Positions 17,805 to 24,911 of a stretch of 64,000 nt of DNA are shown one piece after another. A program made the position numbers and the translations under genes. The notes beneath the pieces are model-generated. The model was not told the origin of the DNA and searched no databases. It was given only the letters and a program-made list of their open reading frames with translations. Origin of the DNA: an uncultured Bacteriovoracaceae bacterium. GTDB lineage: Bacteria; Bdellovibrionota; Bacteriovoracia; Bacteriovoracales; Bacteriovoracaceae. Location: contig CATLOT010000007.1 in the NCBI GenBank assembly GCA_950054155.1, forward strand, positions 59,067 through 123,066, in the 5' to 3' direction. Numbering within the stretch: position 1 is the stretch's first letter; every line of letters starts with the position of its first letter.

Positions 17805-18212
17805 AAACCTACACACAACCTTATATTTGTAGAAATTTACACAATTATAGCATTTCTTCTTTGAGCTATTTCTTACATCTAGCAGCCTCATATTGGCCAG
17901 TTTACTCAGCGCAAAACCCTAATATTTTCTTAATAAAAGGAGCTTTTATTCTTGACACCAAATTTTTATCCACAAAATTTTGCAAGTTATCCACAATTTA
18001 GTTCTTAGCACAGTGTCTTAATAAAAGTTTATTTACTCTGAAAAACTATGGTGATTCTAGAGAGTTAGAGCTCTTTTGCAAAGCAATGTGATGAAATGAA
18101 TATTGCACATTGCCAATAAAGAAGAGAATGAGCGAAGTTATTCACAATTTATCCCCATCCTGACAAAGATCCGATGGACCTAGGGCCAAAAAGAACCTAG
18201 TAATGGGCTTTC
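17805..18212. other. 408-bp non-coding region with DnaA-box-like cluster
   Basis: This AT-rich gap separates the rlmE start from the end of the membrane-protein gene. On the + strand it holds two perfect TTATCCACA 9-mers (17966-17974 and 17987-17995) and two one-mismatch variants, TTATTCACA (18138-18146) and TTATCCCCA (18149-18157), all in the same orientation. No protein-coding frame is recognisable apart from the unlikely upstream extension of rlmE. The sites suggest DnaA binding: origin, titration or regulatory site. No dnaA, dnaN, rpmH or gyrB gene is in the window, so a main oriC cannot be claimed. Confidence 0.5.
17844..17852 (-). promoter_or_regulatory. Extended -10 promoter (TGCTATAAT) of rlmE
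   Basis: Minus-strand TGC (17852-17850) plus TATAAT (17849-17844) lies about 40 bp upstream of the rlmE ATG; no good -35 is seen, as usual for extended -10 promoters. Its position inside the longer possible reading frame supports the shorter protein start. Confidence 0.6.
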
Positions 18213-19712
18213 TTACAAATCAAAGGTTCTTAAGAGAATTTTGACTCGACCTTCAAAGTGGCTGTCTAACAAGCACATGAGAATATAAATCAGGTAAACC
18301 ATATTTCGACTTGAGCGCATTCTACTCATTGTCTGAAAGATAAGCTCAAGAGGGAAAAGACTGAGAAAGGCAAAACTCCACATGAGGGAAAAGTCTGTAA
18401 AAATACCCGAGCCCCCAACTAGGTCAAAGAGAAACAAGCATACGATACTGACCATGAGGTTCTTAAGGTACTTGTGATCGAGTCTAAGACCTCTGAGAAC
18501 GGCTGCATTCTCCTTCAGCAAGTAGACTAACACCACACCTAGCCCTATGGGTGCTAAGGAGAAGAAGGCCTTTCTAAGGAAGATGGTCTTAATGTCAGTA
18601 AAGAGTGCAAGGTTCCAGTTAAGATAAGGCTCTGAAAAGCCTGTATCAAAAATAACGACCATCAGGGAAAGCAATAAACCTAAAGCTGCATAACGAAGGA
18701 GTTGGCGCTTAAACCAAATCGTTTTATCGGAGAGGAAGTAATGCATAAGTAGTGCTTGCGGAATAATAAGGATCCACCACTGGTGATAAATTAAAGTCCC
18801 AAACAAACTTACTAAGCCTAAGAACAATCCTGTCCTATAGGTCGAACTTCGTGTAACCCATATGAGTGTCCATATCCATAACAATGAAAAGGTTGTTGTG
18901 AGTGAAGATCCAAAGTCTGCTACGAGTATCTTTGTCCAGCTCCAGGAGCTCAAGAGTGCAAAAACCCCTAAGAGAGAAAGTCGGCGGCTGACAAAAAACC
19001 TCAGAAGAGCATAGAAGCAAAAAAGAAAGAGACCTAGATTTACAAAATAGAAATGAAAGCTCCAGGCAATCTTAAGAAGGTCTGGATAACGATAAAAAGG
19101 GTAGTAATTGACGGTGATAAAGTTCCATAAGAAACCACTCATCTTTTCTGCGGGATCAAAGAAGAGCTTCAAGGCATCTGGATTATTTAACGTAGGCAAG
19201 TCCGGTATCGAGAGACCAAACATAAGAAGAATTAAAAACACGAGCGTCTTCTCAAAAGAGTCCAGGTAACGAAACTCGCTAAAGTTTGTTGTCACTGACT
19301 CTTTTATAATTTTTCCCCGAGTGGGCCATGAATAGAATAAACCCAAGATTACCCATGTCGTCCAAAAGAAGTTATAGACCCACTTATAAGGAAGAAGATA
19401 GAGAAGATTAAAATAGATAATAAAGAAGAACATACCCAGGAAGAGCCTGTAGACCAAGCGATCCATGGAGCTGTTTACCCGAAAGTAAATCTTCAAACGA
19501 TGGTCAATCTCCTTTCCAAGAAAGAACCACTGACTACACATAAAGAGAATATAGAGGGTCATCGTAAGGGCTTGGGTTCCAGAGGAAACGGTGAGTGTTT
19601 TAGGAACCCAGATCGGGATAAGTAGGAAACTAAAGTACGTAAGTACCCGAATTATAAAGAATTTGGACTTTAAATATAATATTCCTGAGTTGGACGCTAA
19701 AGTTTTTTGCAT
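18213..19712 (-). CDS. Polytopic inner-membrane protein, unknown (possible GT-C type)
   Basis: 499 residues from ATG 19712, with at least ten hydrophobic helices and short polar loops. I do not recognise the family. The loop NNPDALKLFFDPAEKMSGFLW and the YYPFYRYPDLLKI segment recall large membrane glycosyltransferases of GT-C type, but no diagnostic motif is convincing. A longer frame starting at 19859 is rejected because it would read through a strong terminator hairpin at 19771-19796. The first codons overlap the -35 and spacer of a rightward sigma28 promoter, so expression of this gene could be affected by flagellar transcription. The ribosome-binding site is weak (GGGT). Confidence 0.65.
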   Translation of the reverse strand: MQKTLASNSGILYLKSKFFIIRVLTYFSFLLIPIWVPKTLTVSSGTQALTMTLYILFMCSQWFFLGKEIDHRLKIYFRVNSSMDRLVYRLFLGMFFFIIYFNLLYLLPYKWVYNFFWTTWVILGLFYSWPTRGKIIKESVTTNFSEFRYLDSFEKTLVFLILLMFGLSIPDLPTLNNPDALKLFFDPAEKMSGFLWNFITVNYYPFYRYPDLLKIAWSFHFYFVNLGLFLFCFYALLRFFVSRRLSLLGVFALLSSWSWTKILVADFGSSLTTTFSLLWIWTLIWVTRSSTYRTGLFLGLVSLFGTLIYHQWWILIIPQALLMHYFLSDKTIWFKRQLLRYAALGLLLSLMVVIFDTGFSEPYLNWNLALFTDIKTIFLRKAFFSLAPIGLGVVLVYLLKENAAVLRGLRLDHKYLKNLMVSIVCLFLFDLVGGSGIFTDFSLMWSFAFLSLFPLELIFQTMSRMRSSRNMVYLIYILMCLLDSHFEGRVKILLRTFDL

Positions 19713-19724
19713 AATACCCGATAA
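19698..19724 (+). promoter_or_regulatory. Near-perfect sigma28 (FliA) promoter
   Basis: TAAAGTTT (19698-19705), exactly 11 bp, then CCCGATAA (19717-19724). This matches the FliA consensus TAAAGTTT-N11-GCCGATAA at 15 of 16 positions. It points right toward fliD, but a strong terminator follows at 19771, so the immediate product would be a short RNA. Confidence 0.8.
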
Positions 19725-19730
19725 TTTTAT

Positions 19731-19799
19731 TACAGAAAATAACTGACTAATTTTCTCGTACTCTAATCTAAAAGGCCGGACCCCAAACCGGCCTTTTTT
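19731..19799 (+). ncRNA. Candidate flagellar-class small RNA (about 69 nt)
   Basis: Predicted start is 6-7 nt after the sigma28 -10 element; predicted end is the U-run after a GC-rich hairpin. The RNA has a 5' stem-loop (AGAAAAT at 19734-19740 pairing with ATTTTCT at 19750-19756 around a 9-nt loop), a single-stranded linker of about 14 nt, and the terminator hairpin AAAGGCCGG/CCGGCCTTT followed by six T. No reading frame with a ribosome-binding site is present. Two stems with a linker and Rho-independent terminator is standard base-pairing sRNA architecture. Alternative: an attenuated leader of fliD. Confidence 0.5.
19771..19799 (+). terminator. Rho-independent terminator upstream of fliD
   Basis: A 9-bp perfect stem AAAGGCCGG (19771-19779) / CCGGCCTTT (19788-19796), an 8-nt loop and a T6 run on the + strand. 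No + strand gene ends here, so it must terminate the short sigma28 transcript or attenuate fliD. Confidence 0.85.
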
Positions 19800-19890
19800 C
19801 ATTTTAAGGCCTTTTCTATAAGAAGCAATCGCTCGTTTTAAGCTCTGCCACAGGCACAATTTGCGCTGGGCTCCAATCCCCTTTAGATTT

Positions 19891-19899
19891 TGCTATAGT
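19891..19899 (+). promoter_or_regulatory. Extended -10 (TGCTATAGT) likely serving fliD
   Basis: TGC followed by TATAGT, 54 bp upstream of the fliD start and downstream of the terminator. It resembles the TGCTATAAT element of rlmE. It would let the fliDS operon be transcribed without sigma28. Confidence 0.45.
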
Positions 19900-19952
19900 A
19901 GATCTAAGTAGGTGTATATGAGGACACCTCTGGATGCCAGGAGGGCAGACAC

Positions 19953-21344
19953 TTGGGTATTTCTTTCGGTTCTATTAACACCGGCTTACCTAAAGATATC
20001 GTTAAGCAAATCATGAATGCTGAACGAATTCCTCTTAAGAAAATGGAGGACCGCAAGGGTAAGATCGAGGCTAAGAAGGCACTCGTTAGTGAGTTACAAA
20101 CGCTCATGAATGATATGAAGTCTAATATCCTCGCCAATGGAAACGCGCGCTCACTCAAAGAACTCAAAGTTGATACTAATAATAATCTCGTTGATGTTAC
20201 CATCGACAAGAATATCGCTAATCCTGCGAACTACCAATTCGAGGTGGTCAATCTTGCTCAAAAGACATCTGCTCTTTCTGTAGGAGTTCCCGATAAAGAT
20301 GAGACCTATGTGGGTGTTGGTTATATTCAGTACTTCCTTCCCGATGGAGACTCTCGAGAGCTCTATATTGACTCAGAGAACTCATCCTTAAGTGGGATTG
20401 CTAAACTTATAAACAAAGATAGCGAAAATGGTATGCATGCCACTGTTGTAAATGATGGCTCTGATACCGATGCACCCTGGCGCTTAATCATAAGCTTAGA
20501 TGAAACAGGTGATGGAAAGAAAGCTGAGTTTCCTTATTTTTATTTCGTAGATGGTGAAGTTGATCTCTATCTTGAAAAGGAGCGCCCCGCTCAAGATGCC
20601 AAGGTAAAGGTCGATGGCTTTGAAATTGAAGTTCCCGAAAACAAAGTTTCTGAAGTCATCCCAGGGGTCACGATAGACCTCAAAAGGGCTAAGCCAGGAG
20701 AGGAATTCTCTATCAATATTGGTGAAGATAAAGAAGCCGTATCTGGAAAGATCGGAGATTTTGTAACGTCCATAAATGCAGTCCTTGGTTTTATTAAGCA
20801 GCAAAATAATATGGATGAGAACACGGATACCTCTAAAACACTTGGTGGCGACATCCTCCTCCAAACAATTGAAGGGAGAATCAGAAGCGCTATTTTTAAA
20901 GACGTTGAAACGAGTAAAGGCTTTCGTCGCGTTGGTGATATTGGTCTTACCTTTCAGAGAGATGGTCTCTTAAAAATGGATCAAAAGAAGTTCGATGCTG
21001 TTCTAGCAGAGGACTACGGCTTGATTTCAGAGGTCCTCACAGGCTTTATTCGTCCTAATGGTACCAAGAGCAAGGGCTTTATTGATAACCTCGCTGATAT
21101 GGCCAATGCAGCACTTCGCTTTCCCAACGGAGTCATCACAAGTCGTACAAAGGGACTCAATTCTAAAATTGAGCAAATTGATCGAAGAATAAGTCAAAGA
21201 GAGAGAATGCTCTCACAAAAAGAAAAAAACCTAAAAGATAAGTTCGCAAGATTAGAAGGAACAATTGCCAGAATACAATCTCAGGGTGCCGGTGTATCGG
21301 CACTTGGTGCCGCCCCTGTAAATGCGGTCACACAACTGGGATAA
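19953..21344 (+). CDS. fliD: Flagellar hook-associated protein 2 (filament cap) FliD
   Basis: 463 residues from a TTG start chosen because AGGAGGG lies 7 nt upstream. The N-terminus (GISFGSINTGLPKDIVKQIM) has the FliD_N pattern. A variable central region is followed by a FliD_C helix pair (SKGFRRVGDIGLTFQRDGLLKMDQKKFDAVLAE and a C-terminal coiled-coil SKIEQIDRRISQRERMLSQKEKNL). FliD caps the growing filament and helps flagellin fold. It is followed after 21 bp by fliS and then a FliT-like gene, the standard order. It lies just downstream of a sigma28-type promoter and terminator. Confidence 0.93.
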   Translation: MGISFGSINTGLPKDIVKQIMNAERIPLKKMEDRKGKIEAKKALVSELQTLMNDMKSNILANGNARSLKELKVDTNNNLVDVTIDKNIANPANYQFEVVNLAQKTSALSVGVPDKDETYVGVGYIQYFLPDGDSRELYIDSENSSLSGIAKLINKDSENGMHATVVNDGSDTDAPWRLIISLDETGDGKKAEFPYFYFVDGEVDLYLEKERPAQDAKVKVDGFEIEVPENKVSEVIPGVTIDLKRAKPGEEFSINIGEDKEAVSGKIGDFVTSINAVLGFIKQQNNMDENTDTSKTLGGDILLQTIEGRIRSAIFKDVETSKGFRRVGDIGLTFQRDGLLKMDQKKFDAVLAEDYGLISEVLTGFIRPNGTKSKGFIDNLADMANAALRFPNGVITSRTKGLNSKIEQIDRRISQRERMLSQKEKNLKDKFARLEGTIARIQSQGAGVSALGAAPVNAVTQLG

Positions 21345-21365
21345 TAAGGGCAACAGGAGGATAAG

Positions 21366-21773
21366 ATGAGTTACGGACTCGGTGCCTACAAAAAAACCTC
21401 AATTCACACAGCAAGTAAGGAACAAGTTCTTCTTATGCTTTATCAAGCAGCAATTAAAAACTGCAAGAAAGGCATTGAAGCTATTGAGAAAAAAGATATT
21501 GCTAAGAAAGGTGAGTATATTGGAAAACTCCAGGATATTGTCATCGAACTTAACAATAGCCTTGATTTTGAAATAGGGGGAAAAGTCGCCGAAGAGCTCT
21601 CGTCTCTCTATGATTATATGCTCTTCTCCTCAACTCAGGCGAATATCAAAATCGATAAAGAACCACTTGAGGGATGTCTCAATGTGCTCAACACTCTTTA
21701 TGAGGGCTGGACAGAGGCAGTAAAACAAATCAGAAAAGAGAAAAGTGAAGCCTCTAAGGAAAAAGGGGCCTAG
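21366..21773 (+). CDS. fliS: Flagellin export chaperone FliS
   Basis: 135 residues, the normal size, with AGGAGG 6 nt before the ATG. The first part (GLGAYKKTSIHTASKEQVLLMLYQAAIKNCKKG) matches the FliS consensus AY....V.tASP..Ll.mLYdgai. The helical C-terminal part includes SLYDYMLFSSTQANIK. FliS holds flagellin monomers in the cytoplasm until export. It sits between fliD and a FliT-like gene. Confidence 0.93.
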   Translation: MSYGLGAYKKTSIHTASKEQVLLMLYQAAIKNCKKGIEAIEKKDIAKKGEYIGKLQDIVIELNNSLDFEIGGKVAEELSSLYDYMLFSSTQANIKIDKEPLEGCLNVLNTLYEGWTEAVKQIRKEKSEASKEKGA

Positions 21774-21791
21774 GCTCCAAGGGATACCGAA

Positions 21792-22199
21792 ATGATAGAT
21801 CGTTTAACTGACAAACTTCAAAGTTTTACTTCAAGCTTAGACCTAGGGTTAAAGTGCACACACCGCATCTTGGCCATGGCGAATGCAGAAAACTGGAAAA
21901 GTGTAGAAGTTGAAACGGCAAATCGTGAAAGGTTACTTGACACAATTGCTCGAGATCAAGGTCAAATTGAGGCTTATATCGATGGTCTTATTTCCGAGGA
22001 TCTCACTCCGAATAATATAAATATCATCAAAAGTTGGGCTTTCGATACCCAAAATTGGATTAATGAAGTTGCCCGACTTGATGACATCATCATTGAAACG
22101 CTCAATGATTCCAAAGATGGCATTACTAAAGAAATTGCTACTATCTTCAAATCTAAAGCAGCATTTCGTGGCTATAATTTAAACGATGTTCGTAAGTAG
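21792..22199 (+). CDS. FliT/FlgN-like helical protein
   Basis: 135 residues, almost entirely helical. The pattern W..V..E..NRERLLDTI at about 35-52 is what FliT and FlgN export chaperones show, and the position directly after fliS is the usual site of fliT. The sequence itself is too divergent for a firm assignment. Likely role: chaperone for FliD or a regulator of flagellar assembly in the cytoplasm. It starts 18 bp after fliS. Confidence 0.6.
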   Translation: MIDRLTDKLQSFTSSLDLGLKCTHRILAMANAENWKSVEVETANRERLLDTIARDQGQIEAYIDGLISEDLTPNNINIIKSWAFDTQNWINEVARLDDIIIETLNDSKDGITKEIATIFKSKAAFRGYNLNDVRK

Positions 22200-22423
22200 T
22201 CGTTTCTTTTAGTCGGTCATTGGGTAACTTTTTTCTAGTGCCAAAATGCCCGAGCTCCCTTTATTGACACCTAATTCGATATATGAGGAAATAAGGTGTG
22301 CAGTCTGTCCAGTCAATGAATGGCTTGGTCTGTGACTTATGTGACTTCAAGGAAGAGGCAACACATGGTTAACAAATTTCATTCAAATTTATTACTACCA
22401 TTGCATGCTTCAAGGAAAGAATC

Positions 22424-23074
22424 ATGACTATGAACCACTTATCAAATGTTGATATTAAAAACTCAAAAACGGATCTTCCCGTCCCCGTTATTAATAGTGT
22501 CCATCTCCATTCTATTTATAATCCGGAAAGAGAAGCGCAATCTTTTGTGAGCGCAAACGAGAAGCTCATTGAAAAGTCATCTCAAATTCTTGTCTTTGGT
22601 TTGGGATTCGGCTACCACCTTATAAGTCTTGAAACAAAACTAAAGGGAATCTTCCCCAAGGGTTATGAGGTTTACTGTATTGAACCCAATAAAAATCTTG
22701 TGGAGAAATGGAAGGAATTACGCCCAGCAACTCTTAGCAGTAAAATCAAGGTGATTAACTACGATGAAATTCAAGACTACTATAAAGATATAAGTCTCGT
22801 TAATTTCCTAAGCAATAAGCCAACAATTCTACCCCATCCAGCGAGTTTTCAACTCAACGAAGCCTTTTTTAAGTCTTTTATGAGTTTTCATTACCCTACG
22901 ACTGTGTCTCAGTCTCTTCACTTTATTCAAGATAGTGAACTAAAAGAATACCTTGCTATCGATGGAACGCATGAAACGACTGATGAGTTTTTTAAAAGAA
23001 TAGAAAACAAGAATTTTCTCCAGGGAAAAGACTTTCTCACACTTGCTCTCTCTGAAATGGTCACGGGTAACTAG
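22424..23074 (+). CDS. Maf-like protein (N-terminal motility-accessory-factor domain only)
   Basis: 216 residues with a good AAGGAAAG site. LHSIYNPEREAQSFV and LVFGLGFGYHL match the N-terminal part of Maf/DUF115 flagellin-modification proteins. Those carry LHS.YDP..EA and a G.G.GYHL segment before their glycosyltransferase core. Here that core is missing and the protein ends after about 215 residues, so it is either a stand-alone accessory domain or a partial relic. It starts an operon of glycosyltransferases just after fliD-fliS. A 224-bp gap before it holds a GTGACTT direct repeat but no strong promoter that I can defend. Confidence 0.6.
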   Translation: MTMNHLSNVDIKNSKTDLPVPVINSVHLHSIYNPEREAQSFVSANEKLIEKSSQILVFGLGFGYHLISLETKLKGIFPKGYEVYCIEPNKNLVEKWKELRPATLSSKIKVINYDEIQDYYKDISLVNFLSNKPTILPHPASFQLNEAFFKSFMSFHYPTTVSQSLHFIQDSELKEYLAIDGTHETTDEFFKRIENKNFLQGKDFLTLALSEMVTGN

Positions 23075-23085
23075 AGGTATAAAGA

Positions 23086-24783
23086 ATGGAAAAGATACTA
23101 ATCGTTAATTTAAAAAGACTTGGTGATATATTTCAAACCGCTCACTTGGTTAATAGTATTAAAAGAGACAATCCTTCTAAAAAAGTTCATCTTCTTTGTT
23201 ATGAAGAGTCTGTTAAGGCTGCCAAGATCATTAATGGCCTCGATGAAGTCCATACTATTAATCGAAAGAAAGTCGTCTCCTATTTTAGAAACAGTATCTA
23301 CAGTGATGGTCTTGCTTTTAACGAATTAAACGAAGCACTTAACAAAGTATTAGCACAAGGTTTTGATAAAGTTCTTAATTATTCAAACGACAGAGTTAGC
23401 ACTTATCTCTGCAGCTATATCTCTAACACACTCAAGTGTGATGCCCTTGGTGTCCGTTTCACTCCAAAACAAACGGTTGAATACTCAAATGATTTTGCAC
23501 TAGTCCTCAATGATATTGTGACCCAAACTTCATTTACTCCTTATTCATTTAACGACTGCGCTCACAAAATTGCGGGAGTAGAGATTAAGAATGAGCGCTC
23601 AACAATTATTAAATCTAATAAAATTCATGATAAGACTGCTATCAACAATCTTGACCGCCTTCGCTCATTAAAAAGCCAAGACGCCAATCGTGTATCAATC
23701 ATTGGAATTCAGGTTTCTTCAGCAAGTATCGTTAAAGAGATCCCTGAAGACACCCTTATAGAAACTATAAGACTTATCAACTCCAGTGAAACGATGATTC
23801 CAATCCTTCTCACAGCTCCAACTGAAGAAGAAAAGAAAAAAGCAAGCCGTATCAATAAAGAGTTTGAAAACAAACTTGTCTCTGTAGAAGCTGACTTTAT
23901 AGCCTTACCTAGTGTTTTAAAGAATATTGATCTTCTCTTAACACCGGACACTTCGATAAAGCACCTCGCGGATCTTCTCGATACACCAGTGCTGGAGGTA
24001 TCCCTTGGTCATGCTCCCATGTTTAAACAGGGAACTATTAATCTAAGAAGCGCTATACTTTCAGAAGCTGGCCATACCAGAATCTTCAAAGAAAATGGTG
24101 AAGCTCAAGAGTCTGTATTAAGACGCAATAGCTCTTTAAGTCCTAATCTCATTTTCAATACAATAAATACACTTCTAGGTAATCCTGAAGAAATCCTCAA
24201 TATTCCCAATCAAAACACTTATTGCATCTATCGTCCTATTCAAACGACAGATGGAATACTTCTTATGCCAGAGGCTGGACCAACCAGTTCTTCATTTGAG
24301 TGTAAGAGAATAGTTTCTCGCCTTGTCACTCAGAAGATCATGACGGGGACTATTGATGAAGACCTTATTACGACAGCTTATTCATATATAACAAAGAAAG
24401 AATTTCAAAATACAATTGAATCTGAAAAGATGGCTTTATCCGAGGTCACTAAAGATCTTCTTAGTACACTTCGTGGTCTCATTCAAACACAAGAAAATAA
24501 ATCTAAAGCACCAGCATTTATAGAGGCTTTAGAGCGTTTATTAGCTCGCTGCTTTGATAATAATATTGCTGCTATCCCCACTCTTATCTTTAGGGCGAAA
24601 GTTGACTCACTTGCCTCCAGTTCATTGGAAGACAATTTTAAAGAGGTCGAGACTCATCTTTATCAACTCAAAGACAGTCTTCAAAGTTGCCTCTACGTGT
24701 TTAAGCGAATTGAAGATATTGGATATGGAATTGGCCGCACTAAAACAGAAAGCTCTCCAATGACTAAGGAGAAGACTTTATGA
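23086..24783 (+). CDS. GT9-family glycosyltransferase (heptosyltransferase-like), long C-terminal extension
   Basis: 565 residues. The N-terminal LIVNLKRLGDIFQTAHLV is the GT9 motif (R-L-G-D) of ADP-heptose:LPS heptosyltransferases. The second Rossmann half has LLTPDTSIKHLADLLDTPVLEV, the donor-binding D-[TS]-..HLA signature. About 190 extra, largely helical residues follow the usual GT9 end and contain no motif known to me. Position beside fliD, fliS and a Maf-like gene suggests that the acceptor is a flagellar protein rather than LPS. It begins 11 bp after the Maf-like gene and ends in an ATGA overlap with a micro-gene. Confidence 0.8.
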   Translation: MEKILIVNLKRLGDIFQTAHLVNSIKRDNPSKKVHLLCYEESVKAAKIINGLDEVHTINRKKVVSYFRNSIYSDGLAFNELNEALNKVLAQGFDKVLNYSNDRVSTYLCSYISNTLKCDALGVRFTPKQTVEYSNDFALVLNDIVTQTSFTPYSFNDCAHKIAGVEIKNERSTIIKSNKIHDKTAINNLDRLRSLKSQDANRVSIIGIQVSSASIVKEIPEDTLIETIRLINSSETMIPILLTAPTEEEKKKASRINKEFENKLVSVEADFIALPSVLKNIDLLLTPDTSIKHLADLLDTPVLEVSLGHAPMFKQGTINLRSAILSEAGHTRIFKENGEAQESVLRRNSSLSPNLIFNTINTLLGNPEEILNIPNQNTYCIYRPIQTTDGILLMPEAGPTSSSFECKRIVSRLVTQKIMTGTIDEDLITTAYSYITKKEFQNTIESEKMALSEVTKDLLSTLRGLIQTQENKSKAPAFIEALERLLARCFDNNIAAIPTLIFRAKVDSLASSSLEDNFKEVETHLYQLKDSLQSCLYVFKRIEDIGYGIGRTKTESSPMTKEKTL

Positions 24784-24911
24784 AAGATCAGGTCGTTGAA
24801 AAACTAAAAGAGGTTGAAGAGAAATTGCAAAATGGATCTACCCTTGAGAATCAAGACATCGTTTTTCTTTTCGGGCTTAGTCTTTTAAAGGATCAGGCAA
24901 ATGGAGACTAA
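24780..24911 (+). CDS. Micro-gene, 43 residues, coupled on both sides
   Basis: An ATG at 24780 overlaps the preceding TGA (ATGA), and the frame runs 43 codons to a TAA at 24911, ending 11 bp inside the next glycosyltransferase gene. The peptide (MKDQVVEKLKEVEEKLQNGS... ending KDQANGD) has an amphipathic Glu/Lys helix and then a short hydrophobic IVFLFGLSLL segment. No family is recognised. The exact coupling at both ends and codon use like its neighbours argue that it is translated. It could also be a translation bridge that carries ribosomes between the two GT9 genes. Confidence 0.55.
   Translation: MKDQVVEKLKEVEEKLQNGSTLENQDIVFLFGLSLLKDQANGD

Noticed and set aside
17804..17891. Longer rlmE start at 17891
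   Set aside because: The extra 29 residues are not RlmE-like, and a TGCTATAAT promoter element lies within that stretch.
19712..19859. Longer membrane-protein start at 19859
   Set aside because: It would cross the perfect terminator hairpin at 19771-19796; ATG 19712 precedes the first membrane helix.
22200..22423. Sigma28 promoter before the Maf-like gene (TTCGATAT near 22275-22282)
   Set aside because: The -35 region at the proper distance has no TAAAG-like sequence.
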